Below are positions 47,514 through 56,385 of a stretch of DNA of 64,000 nucleotides, piece by piece; position 1 is the first letter of the stretch, and each line of letters starts with the position of its first letter. A program made the translations under genes and the position numbers. This DNA is from Lysobacter prati (GTDB lineage: Bacteria > Pseudomonadota > Gammaproteobacteria > Xanthomonadales > Xanthomonadaceae), in the NCBI RefSeq assembly GCF_009765215.1, contig NZ_VLNV01000001.1, forward strand, positions 248,001 to 312,000, written 5' to 3'. The notes under the pieces are model-generated. The model was given only the letters and a program-made list of their open reading frames with translations. It was not told where the DNA came from and did no database searches.

Positions 47514-48299
47514 TCAGTTGTCTTGCGGTACGTCGGTACGACCGGATACGCCGCTATGGTCGACCGAACCGCTGCCGACATGACGCACGCTGAGGTTGCC
47601 GCGGACGTTGCGCACGTCGAGGTCGCCCGAACCGATGCGGTCGACATTGACGTCGCCGCCGACATCGATCAGTTCGACGTCGCCCGAGCCGATGCTGCCG
47701 ACCGTGGCGCCGTGCCCGATGCGGCGGGCGCTGAAGTCGCCGGAACCGACGCTCAACACCTGCAGCGATCCGATCGTGTCGAGCTCGATATCGCCCGAGT
47801 TGAGGTCGGCAGTGACCAGACCGCGTATATCGCGCGCTTCGACGTCACCCGAACCCAGGTCGATGCTCAGTGACGTGGCGCCGGTGACGCGGGCATCGCC
47901 GGAACCGACCTTGAGCTGCACCGGCACGTTGTCCGGGATCGAGGCCTTGATGTCGAGGTAGGCGTAATGATTGCCGCCGAAGTTGAACGTCATGCCGTCG
48001 CTGCGCTCGGCCGTCACCACCAGCTTGTCGCCGACACGCTGCTGGGTCAGCCGCAGGTCCTTCAGGCGGCCGGCGTCTGAGGCGCAGGCCTTGCCGTCGA
48101 TGGCCGACCGGGCGCCGGGCGAGGCGGTGACGATGAGATCGTGCGGGCCGATGTCGAACACCACGGCCTTCACCCCGGCCAGGTCGAGCTGCAGGTTGCG
48201 GGCTTCGGAGTGCTCGCAATGGGGAGTGGCGGCGTGGGCGGCCGGTACCAGGGCAGCGCTGAGAACAAGGGCGGCGGCAACTGCGGACTTGTAGATCAT
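47514..48299 (-). CDS. Secreted DUF4097 / GIN-domain beta-repeat protein
   Basis: A 261-residue protein with a signal peptide (MIYKSAVAAALVLSAALVPA, cleavage near HAA) and a run of short beta-strand repeats containing GSGDV/GSGDL (residues about 125-250). The repeat pattern is the parallel right-handed beta-helix seen in DUF4097 and 'head GIN' proteins. It lies 88 bases after the ABC permease gene and is likely co-transcribed. In related operons such proteins are thought to act at the envelope or in adhesion, which is inference. Confidence 0.8.
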   Translation of the reverse strand: MIYKSAVAAALVLSAALVPAAHAATPHCEHSEARNLQLDLAGVKAVVFDIGPHDLIVTASPGARSAIDGKACASDAGRLKDLRLTQQRVGDKLVVTAERSDGMTFNFGGNHYAYLDIKASIPDNVPVQLKVGSGDARVTGATSLSIDLGSGDVEARDIRGLVTADLNSGDIELDTIGSLQVLSVGSGDFSARRIGHGATVGSIGSGDVELIDVGGDVNVDRIGSGDLDVRNVRGNLSVRHVGSGSVDHSGVSGRTDVPQDN

Positions 48300-48387
48300 G
48301 TTCGGTAGGCTCCGTGGGTCAGTGCGACTGGGATGCGGGACAGTGGCCGAAGGTTGCGTGCCACTGTCCCGAGCCCCGACGAGCGGA

Positions 48388-49461
48388 TCAGCCGTCGTCG
48401 CGCCAGCGGCGCATGCGGATCGCGCCGTAGAGCATCGCCGCACCTGCCACCGCGCCGACCCACAGCTGCGGCGTGAGCAGGACCGAGTACATCGTGCGCA
48501 GGTTGATCACCGAGTGGATCGCCTGCGGGCCATCGACACTGATGTCGCCGATGTTGGCCGCGTCGAACCAGGCGCCGGGGACGATGCTGGTCAGGCTGCG
48601 GGCGACGATGTTCTTCCAGAACCAGGCCGTATCCAGGTCGAAGGCGTGCATCAGATCGAACCAGCCGACCAGGATGCCGGCGAAGATCGGGATGATCAGC
48701 GCCCACAGGAACGGCTTGCTCTTGGCCCAGGAGGAGCACAGCATCAGCCAGCCCACCGTCGGCAGTGCCCACAGGGCATACACCGGGATCGAAGCGATCA
48801 GGTGTGCGCAGACCTTCAGCGGGCTCGCCGGCACCCACAGCAGGGTGTACGGATTGCCACCGTGCAGCAGCACGACCAGGCTGTAGATCAGCATCGAGCC
48901 GAAGACGGTCAGGATGGCCGCGGTCGCGGCGATCACCGGCGCCATCAGCGTGGCGCTGAGCACCTTCGACAGCACGGTGTCGCGGTCGGAGATCGGCAAC
49001 GACTTCCAGAACAGCACGCTGCGGTCCTTGCGGTCGTCGTACAGGCTGCCCAGGCAGTAGAAGAACACGACGAAGGCGAGGACGACGAAGGGCCAGGTCG
49101 CTGCCATGTAGAGGCTGGCGTCGATCGCGCCGCCAAACTCGCGCAGCTCGTCCGGGCTGATCTTCTCGGTCAGTCGTGCCAGGTCGAGACCGTTGACCTG
49201 GAAGCTGCCGCCTTCGACATTGATCGTGGCGTGGTCGGGAACCTTGCGCAGCAGCACTTCACCGGCGCCGACGCCCATCAGGGTCAGCAGCAGCAGGATG
49301 CCGCCGGCCACCAGCGGTGCCCAGAAGAAACCGCCCTTGTGCTCCCAGAACTCACGCTTGAGCAGCATCTTGTAAGTGTGGGTGGGGTGCGGCGCGGCGA
49401 TCACGGCTGCGCGGCCTCCACCCTGGGATTCCTGACCATATCCTTCTTGAATTGCGTTCAT
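48388..49461 (-). CDS. ABC-2 type transporter permease
   Basis: A 357-residue polytopic membrane protein with about six helices: residues about 43-65 (WAPLVAGGILLLLTLMG), a second near 120-145 (PFVVLAFVVFFYCLGSLYDD) and others around 160-350. The conserved DDRKDRSVLFWKSLPISDRDTVLSK segment is typical of ABC-2 permeases paired with YtrB-like ATPases. It overlaps the ATPase by four bases (ATGA). A large loop carries NVEGGSFQVNGLDLARLTEKI. The exported substrate is unknown. Confidence 0.85.
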   Translation of the reverse strand: MNAIQEGYGQESQGGGRAAVIAAPHPTHTYKMLLKREFWEHKGGFFWAPLVAGGILLLLTLMGVGAGEVLLRKVPDHATINVEGGSFQVNGLDLARLTEKISPDELREFGGAIDASLYMAATWPFVVLAFVVFFYCLGSLYDDRKDRSVLFWKSLPISDRDTVLSKVLSATLMAPVIAATAAILTVFGSMLIYSLVVLLHGGNPYTLLWVPASPLKVCAHLIASIPVYALWALPTVGWLMLCSSWAKSKPFLWALIIPIFAGILVGWFDLMHAFDLDTAWFWKNIVARSLTSIVPGAWFDAANIGDISVDGPQAIHSVINLRTMYSVLLTPQLWVGAVAGAAMLYGAIRMRRWRDDG

Positions 49462-50339
49462 GCGTAGGTCCCCTTCATGGTGGCGACGAACAGGTCGGCC
49501 AGGCCCGGCGTGCGGGTTTCACCCAGGCCGGCCAGGTGTTCGTGCGGCACGGAATCGAACAGCATCACGGTCTTGCCGAAGGGCAGGGCGCGTTCGTCGA
49601 TCGGCTTGAGCGCACGCGCCTGATCGGTCTTCTCGCCGTTGACCAGCACTTCGATGAAGCGCTCGCCGAGCGATTCCATGTCGTTGTCGAGCACGATCTT
49701 GCCGTCGCGGATGAACATCACGTCGGTCAGGATGTGTTCGATCTCCTCGACCTGGTGAGTGGTGACCAGGATGGTCTTCTCCTCGTCGAAGTAATCCTCC
49801 AGCAGGCGCTGGTAGAACTGCTTGCGATAGAGGATGTCCAGGCCCAGGGTCGGCTCGTCGAGCACCAGCAGCTTGGCGTCGATCGCCATCACCAGCGCCA
49901 GGTGCAGCTGCACGATCATGCCCTTGGACAGTTCGCGCACCCGCATGTTCGGGGTGAGCTTGGTGTGGGCGAGGAAGCGTTCGCACTTGGCGCGGTCGAA
50001 GCGCGGATGCACGCCGGCGACGAATTCGATCGCCTCCTTGACGCGGATCCAGCGCGGCAGAACCGCCACGTCGGCGATGAAGCAGACGTCGCGCATCAAC
50101 TCGTCACGCTCGGTGCGCGGGTCGCGGCCCAGCACCTTCAGCGTGCCTTCGAACGGGACCAGGCCGAGGATGGCCTTGAGCGCGGTGGTCTTGCCGGCGC
50201 CGTTGGGGCCGATCAGGCCGACGATGCGGCCGGCCGGGATCTCGAACGCGGTGTCGTCCAGCGCAAGCTTGTTCTTGTAGGCCTTGCGCAGGCCGTGTGC
50301 GCTGACCACGGAGGCGGAAGTGGTGACGGGGGCGTTCAT
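49458..50339 (-). CDS. ABC transporter ATP-binding protein (YtrB/CcmA-like)
   Basis: A 293-residue ATPase with Walker A GPNGAGKT (44-51), signature LSKGMIVQLHLALVMA, Walker B KLLVLDEPTLGLD and H-loop TTHQVEEIEH. It energises the permease encoded next. The start ATG 50339 overlaps the GntR stop by four bases; a frame extension to 50423 has no RBS. The GLD and TTHQVEEIEHILTD features place it with ATPases of GntR-controlled export operons. The divergence of the signature (LSKG, not LSGGQ) is normal for this group. Confidence 0.9.
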   Translation of the reverse strand: MNAPVTTSASVVSAHGLRKAYKNKLALDDTAFEIPAGRIVGLIGPNGAGKTTALKAILGLVPFEGTLKVLGRDPRTERDELMRDVCFIADVAVLPRWIRVKEAIEFVAGVHPRFDRAKCERFLAHTKLTPNMRVRELSKGMIVQLHLALVMAIDAKLLVLDEPTLGLDILYRKQFYQRLLEDYFDEEKTILVTTHQVEEIEHILTDVMFIRDGKIVLDNDMESLGERFIEVLVNGEKTDQARALKPIDERALPFGKTVMLFDSVPHEHLAGLGETRTPGLADLFVATMKGTYA

Positions 50340-50707
50340 TGCGTGCCTGCCTTGACGTCGCTGGCCAGCAGTTCCTGTGCGGTCAGGCCCAGGCGCATGA
50401 TGCGTTCGAGCACCAGCGGCCATTCCTCGCGCAGGAAGCGTTCGCGTTCATTGAACAGCAGTTTCTTTGCGGCCTCTTCGGTCACGTACATGCCCAGACC
50501 CCTGCGTTTTTCGACGAGAGCCTCGTCCGCCAGTTCCTGATAGGCGCGCGAGACAGTGATTGGATTGAGCTGATATTCGGCGGCAACCTGGCGGACAGAG
50601 GGAAGAGCGTCTCCGGGCTTGAGCACCCCGTCGAGCATCATCGCAATGACGCGCTCCTTCAGCTGGCGATAGATCGGAGCGCCGTCGCTCCATTGAATTG
50701 CGGTCAT
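50336..50707 (-). CDS. ytrA: GntR-family regulator, YtrA type
   Basis: A 123-residue protein: an N-terminal winged helix of the GntR family (residues 10-78, PIYRQLKERVIAMMLDGVLKPGDALPSVRQVAAEYQLNPITVSRAYQELADEALVEKRRGLGMYV) with a short C-terminal helical tail (about 45 residues) and no large ligand domain, as in the YtrA subfamily. It directly precedes the ABC ATPase with ATGA overlap. The palindrome at 51159-51182, upstream of the whole operon, is a likely target, giving autorepression. The effector is unknown. Confidence 0.9.
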   Translation of the reverse strand: MTAIQWSDGAPIYRQLKERVIAMMLDGVLKPGDALPSVRQVAAEYQLNPITVSRAYQELADEALVEKRRGLGMYVTEEAAKKLLFNERERFLREEWPLVLERIMRLGLTAQELLASDVKAGTQ

Positions 50708-50711
50708 GGGT

Positions 50712-51131
50712 TCAGCCCCGCGGTGCGAATGAGAAATAAGGCATGACTAGGGTTTGCCGGCGATGCCGGGCGGCAGTCCTTGCCTGTTTCTTTTCGGTGT
50801 CGATGGTGGCGCTCTCGAAAGACCTGGAACTTTTCACCGCTTCGGCCAGGGCCGCGGCGGTTGCGATTTCAGCGGTCAGGGCGGCGGCATCCGCCAGGCT
50901 GTCGACCTGGTCGGCGCGACGCTCGATGCTGCGTGCGAGGGCTTCGACCTGGTCGCCATGGCTGGCGTTCGGATCGGAAGGCGTGAAGGTGAATTCGACC
51001 GGGCCGACGTTCAGCGCGATCGGGCGAGCTTGCGGTTGCTGCGGCGCCGGGAGCGCCATCGCCAGGCACAGAGCCAGGGCCGAAGCCGAGGCGAGCAGGG
51101 CGAGGAAGGAGTTGTGGAGCCTGCGGTTCAT
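50712..51131 (-). CDS. Small membrane-anchored protein, first gene of the GntR/ABC operon
   Basis: A 139-residue protein with one N-terminal hydrophobic helix (residues 7-30, LLASASALALCLAMALPA; possibly a signal peptide or anchor), then a Pro-rich patch and a helical stretch (about 60-120) rich in Ala/Arg/Glu. The segment RPIALNVGPVEFTFTPSD looks like a short beta domain. I do not recognise the family. It begins the operon, four bases before ytrA, and starts 28 bases after the operator, so it is probably co-regulated. Confidence 0.65.
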   Translation of the reverse strand: MNRRLHNSFLALLASASALALCLAMALPAPQQPQARPIALNVGPVEFTFTPSDPNASHGDQVEALARSIERRADQVDSLADAAALTAEIATAAALAEAVKSSRSFESATIDTEKKQARTAARHRRQTLVMPYFSFAPRG

Positions 51132-51158
51132 GGTGGGCGTCCTGCTCTTTGGTCAACC

Positions 51159-51182
51159 GGTGTTGTAGGCAACTATAACACC
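51159..51182. promoter_or_regulatory. Palindromic operator GGTG-N16-CACC upstream of the GntR/ABC operon
   Basis: GGTGTTGTAG (51159-51168) and CTATAACACC (51173-51182) form an inverted repeat of ten-base arms with one mismatch and a GCAA spacer, 28 bases before the ATG at 51131. The outer form GGTG-N16-CACC is, from memory and unverified, that reported for the Xanthomonas YtrA regulator. The same sequence carries AT-rich -10-like stretches, so binding would block transcription. Confidence 0.65.
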
Positions 51183-51325
51183 TAAATACTTCCGGTCAAG
51201 CCCGGCCTACCCAACTGATGGCATAGGCCGATGAACGGGGGTCAGGGGCGGGCGGGCCGGGCCCGGGGAGGGGCAGCACTGGTCATAATCCCGGGTTGAT
51301 CCCTCCAATCCGGCTTGAATACGCC

Positions 51326-51913
51326 ATGCCCACGCCTCTGCGCCGCCGCTGCAAGTCTCTTTTCGTGCCCCTGGGGCTGTCCTTGCTGGTCGTGTCGGCT
51401 TTCGCTTCTGCCGCTGGCGGTCTGCTAGATCGCAGCTACCGGCCATTGGCGGGCAAGGCTCCGCTCAACCTGGCATCGACCTACGGTGGCGACGTGGTGC
51501 TGGTGGTCAACACCGCCAGCAAGTGCGGTTACACGCCGCAGTTCGAAGCGCTCGAGGCGCTGCACGCACGCTACAAGGACCGGGGATTTGCGGTGCTGGG
51601 CTTTCCGTCCGGCGATTTCAAGGCGCAGGAATTCGAGGACGAAAAGCAGATCCAGGAGTTCTGCACGCTTACTTATGGCGTGAAGTTCCCGATGTTCCAG
51701 AAGGTGCATGTGGTCGGGGCCGACGCCACGCCGCTGTACCAGGACCTGACCCGCGCCTCAGGACAGGCGCCGCGCTGGAACTTCCACAAATACCTGATTG
51801 GCCGCGATGGCCGCCTGATCGCCAGCTACGGCAGCAAGACCACGCCGGACGATCCGGAGGTGGTCGCCGCCATCGAGCAGGCCCTCAAGGCGCCGCGTAC
51901 GGCCGCGAAGTAG
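51326..51913 (+). CDS. Glutathione peroxidase family protein, exported
   Basis: A 195-residue thiol peroxidase. An N-terminal signal peptide (about 1-29, MPTPLRRRCKSLFVPLGLSL with cleavage near ASA) places it in the periplasm, unlike most bacterial homologues. The peroxidatic cysteine is C67 in VNTASKCGYTPQFEAL, and the supporting WNFHKYLIGRDG motif is present. The Gly-x-Pro region AVLGFPSGDFKAQE replaces the usual GFPCNQF, so the resolving cysteine of that motif is missing; this may change the mechanism. It is divergent from the GntR/ABC operon. Confidence 0.9.
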   Translation: MPTPLRRRCKSLFVPLGLSLLVVSAFASAAGGLLDRSYRPLAGKAPLNLASTYGGDVVLVVNTASKCGYTPQFEALEALHARYKDRGFAVLGFPSGDFKAQEFEDEKQIQEFCTLTYGVKFPMFQKVHVVGADATPLYQDLTRASGQAPRWNFHKYLIGRDGRLIASYGSKTTPDDPEVVAAIEQALKAPRTAAK

Positions 51914-52098
51914 GCGCTGGAACGACGCTGGAACCATGGGGCCGGGCAGCGGTCACACCCTGCTGCGCGCACGGTCATTGCCCATGCGATCCTGTGCCGC
52001 GACAATGCACCGCTTGCGTGGCGTGGCGGCAGCCAGGCCTTCGATACGCAATCCGGCCATTCAGGCCGATGACACTTCCCATACGGAGCAGGTACCCG

Positions 52099-53034
52099 AT
52101 GAAGGCTTTTGTGCGCGGCGCCGCCGTGTTGATCACCACTGCGGCCACGCTGATCGGCGCGGCAGCCTCTGCCCAGGACAAGACCGTGCTTACTACTGAA
52201 CGCGAAAAGGCCAGCTACATGGTCGGCAGCGATATCGCCCAGTCCATCGCTCCGGTCGCACCGGACATCGACCTGGCCGCTTTCGAGCGCGCCATCAAGA
52301 ACGCCTTCGACGGCGGCAAGCCGCTGATCACCGAGGATGAGGCGCAGCTCGTCGGTCCGGCGCTGATGCAGCGCATCGCCTCGCGCACCGGACAGGCGCC
52401 GGCCGGCACCAAGGTGCCCGACGTGGCCAAGGACAAGGTTGCCTATCTGGTCGGCGCCGACGTCGGTCGCTCGCTGGCGCCGATCAAGGACGAGCTCGAG
52501 TTGCCGGTGGTCGTGCAGGCGATCCGCACCACGTTCAACAAGGGCACGCCGCTGCTGAGCGAGGCCGAGCAGGGCGCGGTGCGCCAGTCCTTCCAGCAGA
52601 AGGTCCAGGCCAAGATGCAGGCGCAGGCCTCGGCGCTGGGCGACAAGAACCAGGCTGACGGCGCTGCGTTCCTTGCCAAGAACAAGGCGGTCAAGGGCGT
52701 GTTCACCACCGGCTCTGGCCTGCAGTACATGATCCTGCGCCAGGGTTCGGGCGCGCGTCCGATGGCGACCGACCACGTCCGCGTCAACTACCACGGCACG
52801 CTGCTCGACGGTACCGTGTTCGACAGCTCCTACGATCGCGGCCAGCCGGCCGAATTCGCATTGAACCAGGTCATCGCCGGCTGGACCGAAGGCGTGGCGA
52901 TGATGCCGGTCGGCAGCAAGTTCCGCTTCTGGATTCCGGGCGACCTGGCTTATGGCCCCAAGGGCACGCCGGGCGGTCCGATCGGTCCGAACGCTACGCT
53001 GGTGTTCGACGTTGAATTGATGGCCATCCTCTGA
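52099..53034 (+). CDS. FKBP-type peptidyl-prolyl isomerase, periplasmic (FkpA/Mip type)
   Basis: A 311-residue protein with a signal peptide (residues 1-25, cleavage after ASA before QDK). An FkpA N-terminal dimerisation domain (about 30-180; it contains two similar segments, EKASYMVGSDIAQSIAPVAPDIDL and DKVAYLVGADVGRSLAPIKDELEL) precedes the C-terminal FKBP domain (about 205-310: VRVNYHGTLLDGTVFDSSYDRGQPAEFALNQVIAGWTEGVAMMPVGSKFRFWIP). It would catalyse proline isomerisation and chaperone folding in the periplasm. The duplicated N-terminal segment makes it longer than the next gene. It forms a tandem with that paralogue. Confidence 0.92.
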   Translation: MKAFVRGAAVLITTAATLIGAAASAQDKTVLTTEREKASYMVGSDIAQSIAPVAPDIDLAAFERAIKNAFDGGKPLITEDEAQLVGPALMQRIASRTGQAPAGTKVPDVAKDKVAYLVGADVGRSLAPIKDELELPVVVQAIRTTFNKGTPLLSEAEQGAVRQSFQQKVQAKMQAQASALGDKNQADGAAFLAKNKAVKGVFTTGSGLQYMILRQGSGARPMATDHVRVNYHGTLLDGTVFDSSYDRGQPAEFALNQVIAGWTEGVAMMPVGSKFRFWIPGDLAYGPKGTPGGPIGPNATLVFDVELMAIL

Positions 53035-53179
53035 ATTCGAACGGTACGTCTACCGTTCAGTTCGTTGCTGGCAGTTTGTGAGGCCTTCATGGCGGCGTGG
53101 CACCCATGTCACGCCGTCGTGGCCGACACCCGAAATCTCCGACACTGATGTCGAACCCCCATCCTGGAGCCTCCATCCA

Positions 53180-53965
53180 ATGAAGTTTTCCCCGCGCCAC
53201 ACCGCACTCGCCCTGGCCATCGCTTCGCTCGCAGCGCTGACGGCTGCCTGCAACAAGCCGGCCGACAAGGCCGCGGACGCTGCCAAGCCCGACGCCGCTG
53301 CCGATGCCGGCAAGGCCGGCGACAAGGCGATCCCGGGCCTGCCGACCGAGAAGGAGCAGGTCAGTTACATGATCGGCATGGACATGGCGCGTTCGCTGGA
53401 GCCGGTCAAGGATGAAATCGACCTGGATACGCTGAACAAGGCGCTCAAGAGTTCGCTCGCCGGCGAGAAGCTGCTGCTCGACGAAAAGCAGTCGGCACAG
53501 ATCCGCGAAACGTTCGCGCAGAAGGTGCAGGCGCAGCGCATCGCCAAGATGATGGCCGACGCCAAGAAGAACCTCGAGGACGGCGAGAAGTTCCTCGCCG
53601 AGAATGCCAAGAAGCCGGGCGTGATCACCACCGCGTCGGGCCTGCAGTACCAGGTCCTGACCGAAGGCAAGGGCGCCAAGCCCAGCGCGACCGACGCCGT
53701 CAGCGCGCACTACAAGGGCGCACTGCTCGACGGCAAGACCTTCGACAGCTCCTACGACCGTGGCGAGCCGGCGACCTTCGTGCTCGGCCAGCTGGTACCG
53801 GGTTGGCAGGAAGGCATCGCGCTGATGCCGGTCGGCAGCAAGTACCGCTTCTGGATCCCGAGCAAGCTGGCCTACGGCGAGCAGGGCGCTGGCCCGATCG
53901 GCCCGAACCAGACCCTGGTGTTCGAAGTCGAGCTGCTCGACATCGTCAAGCCGGGCGGCAAGTGA
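53180..53965 (+). CDS. FKBP-type peptidyl-prolyl isomerase lipoprotein
   Basis: A 261-residue paralogue of the preceding gene. It is a predicted lipoprotein: signal MKFSPRHTALALAIASLAAL with lipobox LTAAC (C24). An Ala/Lys/Asp-rich linker (about 25-50) is followed by one EKEQVSYMIGMDMARSLEPVKDEIDL dimerisation segment, a charged helix and the FKBP domain (about 155-258). The start ATG 53180 is the first in frame that gives a signal sequence. It ends 77 bases before ugd; the hairpin at 53987-54011 may terminate the pair. Confidence 0.93.
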   Translation: MKFSPRHTALALAIASLAALTAACNKPADKAADAAKPDAAADAGKAGDKAIPGLPTEKEQVSYMIGMDMARSLEPVKDEIDLDTLNKALKSSLAGEKLLLDEKQSAQIRETFAQKVQAQRIAKMMADAKKNLEDGEKFLAENAKKPGVITTASGLQYQVLTEGKGAKPSATDAVSAHYKGALLDGKTFDSSYDRGEPATFVLGQLVPGWQEGIALMPVGSKYRFWIPSKLAYGEQGAGPIGPNQTLVFEVELLDIVKPGGK

Positions 53966-53986
53966 GTAACGGGTAACCATCCGCGT

Positions 53987-54011
53987 GCAGGGAGCGATGA
54001 CCGCTCCCTGC
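53987..54011 (+). terminator. Hairpin between the FKBP gene and ugd
   Basis: GCAGGGAGCG (53987-53996) pairs with CGCTCCCTGC (54002-54011) around a 5-base loop. There is no T-run, so it may be a weak terminator or a structured leader for ugd. Confidence 0.45.
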
Positions 54012-54042
54012 TCCTGCAGATTCGTTCCTCGTTGGAGTAACT

Positions 54043-55383
54043 ATGCGCGTCACCATCTTCGGCACCGGATACGTCGGCCTCGTCACGGGCACCTGCCTGG
54101 CCGACGTCGGTCACGACGTGATCTGCGTCGACATCGACCAGGCCAAGGTCGATGGTCTCAACAACGGCGTGATCCCGATCTACGAGCCGGGGCTGGAGCC
54201 GATGGTCAAGGCCAACCACGCCTCCGGACGCCTGCGCTTCACCACCGACGCCGAAGCCGCGGTCGCCCATGGCGACGTGGTGTTCATCGCGGTGGGCACG
54301 CCGCCGGACGAGGACGGCAGCGCCGACCTCAAGTACGTGCTGGCGGTGGCGCGCACGATCGGCCGTCATCTCGAACGCCAGGTCGTGGTGGTCAACAAGT
54401 CGACCGTGCCGGTCGGTACCGCTGACAAGGTGCGCGCGACGATCGCCGCCGAGCTGGCCGCACGCGGCGCCGAATTCGGTTTCGAAGTCGCATCCAATCC
54501 CGAATTCCTCAAGGAAGGCGATGCGGTCAACGACTGCATGCGCCCGGACCGGATCGTGATCGGTGCCAGCTCCGTGGCGGCGGTGGACAAGCTCAAGCGC
54601 CTGTACGCGCCGTTCAACCGCAACCACGAGCGCATCGTCGTCATGGACGTGCGTTCGGCGGAGCTGACCAAGTACGCGGCCAACGCAATGCTGGCGACCA
54701 AGATCAGTTTCATGAACGAGATCGCCAACATCGCCGAGAAGGTCGGCGCCGACGTGGAGATGGTGCGCCAGGGCATCGGTTCGGACCCGCGCATCGGCTG
54801 GCACTTCATCTATCCAGGCGCCGGCTACGGCGGCTCGTGCTTTCCCAAGGACGTGCAGGCGCTGGCGAAGACGGCGCAGCAGCACGGCTACGACGCGCAG
54901 CTGCTGGGCGCGGTCGAGTCGGTCAACGACCGCCAGAAAGAGCACCTGTTCGAGCTGATCGGCCGCCACTACGACGGCGCGATCGCCGGCAAGACGTTCG
55001 CGGTGTGGGGCCTGGCGTTCAAGCCCAACACCGACGACATGCGCGAGGCCTCGAGCCGGCGCTTGTTGCAGCTGCTGTGGGATGCCGGCGCCAAGGTGCG
55101 TGCCTACGATCCGGAGGCGACCGAGGAGGCGCAGCGGATCTTCGGTGAGCGCGACGACCTGTTGCTGTGCGACTCGGCACGCGCGACGTTGGCCGATGCC
55201 GACGCCCTGGTGGTGGTGACCGAGTGGAAGCAGTTCCGCAGCCCGGATTTCCAACGCCTGGGCCAGTCGCTGGCCGACCGCGTGATCTTCGACGGGCGCA
55301 ATCTCTACCACCCCGACGAAGTCGAGGCGGCAGGGCTGGCCTATTACGGCATCGGGCGCGGTCGCTCGATCCTGGTTGACTGA
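54043..55383 (+). CDS. ugd: UDP-glucose 6-dehydrogenase
   Basis: A 446-residue NAD-dependent enzyme that oxidises UDP-glucose to UDP-glucuronate, a precursor for exopolysaccharide and LPS modification. The NAD-binding motif [26 protein letters not shown], the [17 protein letters not shown] segment and catalytic cysteine C266 in [14 protein letters not shown] are visible. Length fits. A GGAG site lies 6 bases before ATG 54043. slyX follows after 4 bases, and an acyltransferase lies 1 kb downstream, consistent with a surface-polysaccharide neighbourhood. Confidence 0.97.
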   Translation: MRVTIFGTGYVGLVTGTCLADVGHDVICVDIDQAKVDGLNNGVIPIYEPGLEPMVKANHASGRLRFTTDAEAAVAHGDVVFIAVGTPPDEDGSADLKYVLAVARTIGRHLERQVVVVNKSTVPVGTADKVRATIAAELAARGAEFGFEVASNPEFLKEGDAVNDCMRPDRIVIGASSVAAVDKLKRLYAPFNRNHERIVVMDVRSAELTKYAANAMLATKISFMNEIANIAEKVGADVEMVRQGIGSDPRIGWHFIYPGAGYGGSCFPKDVQALAKTAQQHGYDAQLLGAVESVNDRQKEHLFELIGRHYDGAIAGKTFAVWGLAFKPNTDDMREASSRRLLQLLWDAGAKVRAYDPEATEEAQRIFGERDDLLLCDSARATLADADALVVVTEWKQFRSPDFQRLGQSLADRVIFDGRNLYHPDEVEAAGLAYYGIGRGRSILVD

Positions 55384-55387
55384 AATC

Positions 55388-55624
55388 GTGAGCAATCAAA
55401 GCGAACTCGAGCAGCGACTGGTCGACCTGGAGATGCGCGTTGCATTCCAGGAGCAGGCGCTGACCGAACTGAGCGATGCGTTGGCAGGCGCGCGCGAAGA
55501 AGAGGGTCGCAATGCCCTGTTGCTGCATCGCGTGCTTGAGGAACTCAAGCAGATGCGCATGGCGATGTCGACCAACCCGATCACCGGCGATGCTTCGCAA
55601 GAACCGCCCCCGCCGCACTACTGA
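55388..55624 (+). CDS. slyX: SlyX family protein
   Basis: A 78-residue helical protein with the SlyX pattern: ELEQRLVDLEMRVAFQEQAL followed by TELSDALAGAREEEGRNALLLHRVLEELKQM and a short Pro-rich tail. It is likely a small coiled coil; function is not established. I chose GTG 55388, four bases after the ugd stop; TTG 55376 overlapping ugd is an alternative that adds four residues. It is close enough to ugd to be co-transcribed. Confidence 0.85.
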   Translation: MSNQSELEQRLVDLEMRVAFQEQALTELSDALAGAREEEGRNALLLHRVLEELKQMRMAMSTNPITGDASQEPPPPHY

Positions 55625-55633
55625 TACCACGCA

Positions 55634-56341
55634 ATGAGCAATAGTCTTCGCGACCAACTGATGGGGCTTGGCTTCACGCCGGCGCCGAAACCCGAGCGTC
55701 CCGAACGCCCCGAGCGCCCGTCGCAGGGCCGCGCCGACGGCAAGCCGGGCCCGCGTGGTCCTGGCAAGCCGCAGGGCGGTAAGCCCGGAGGCCATGCGGC
55801 CGGTGCCAACAAGGGCGGCGAGCAGCGCAAGGGTGACCCGCGCCGGGGCGATGCACGCAGGGGCGACCCGCGTAAGCCGGGCGGTCCACGTCCCGGTGGC
55901 AAGCCGCAATCGCGCGAGGACATTGATCTTGCCAAGGCCTATGCCATCCGCGCCCAGCGCGAGAAGGACGAGCGCATCGCAGCCGAGGCGGCCAAGCAGG
56001 AAGAAGCACGGCTGCGGCGCGAAGCGCGCGCCAGGCTGACCGAGCTGGTCAAGGACAAGGCACTCAATGATCCGGCCGCGGAGATCGCTCGCCACTTCCC
56101 GTATGGCGGCAAGATCAAGCGTGTCTACGTCAACGAGACCCAGCTCAAGGCGCTCAATGCCGGTGAGCTGGGCGTGCTGCAGATGGACGGCCGTTACGTG
56201 CTGGTCAGCGCCGAAGTGATGGCCCAGGCAGAAGTGATCTTTGCCGCCGCGATCGCGTTGAAGGTCGATCCGAACGCGCCGGCCGGAGACGACCCGTACG
56301 CCGATCCTCAGTATCAGGTACCTGACGACCTGGTGTGGTAA
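55634..56341 (+). CDS. DUF2058 (YaiL-type) nucleoprotein/hypothetical protein
   Basis: A 235-residue basic protein beginning MSNSLRDQLMGLGFTPAPKP. Residues 20-95 are a Pro/Gly/Lys/Arg-rich low-complexity stretch with repeated GDPRRGDARRGDPR elements; residues 95-230 are the conserved DUF2058 domain (LTELVKDKALNDPAAEIARHFPYGGKIKRVYVN and YVLVSAEVMAQAEV). The low-complexity region is longer than in E. coli YaiL (179 residues). Its basic, unfolded character suggests nucleic-acid binding, which is inference. It follows slyX by 9 bases. Confidence 0.88.
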   Translation: MSNSLRDQLMGLGFTPAPKPERPERPERPSQGRADGKPGPRGPGKPQGGKPGGHAAGANKGGEQRKGDPRRGDARRGDPRKPGGPRPGGKPQSREDIDLAKAYAIRAQREKDERIAAEAAKQEEARLRREARARLTELVKDKALNDPAAEIARHFPYGGKIKRVYVNETQLKALNAGELGVLQMDGRYVLVSAEVMAQAEVIFAAAIALKVDPNAPAGDDPYADPQYQVPDDLVW

Positions 56342-56385
56342 TGCCCTGACGGGCAGCATTTATAAGCAGGAAGGGGAAGGGGATC

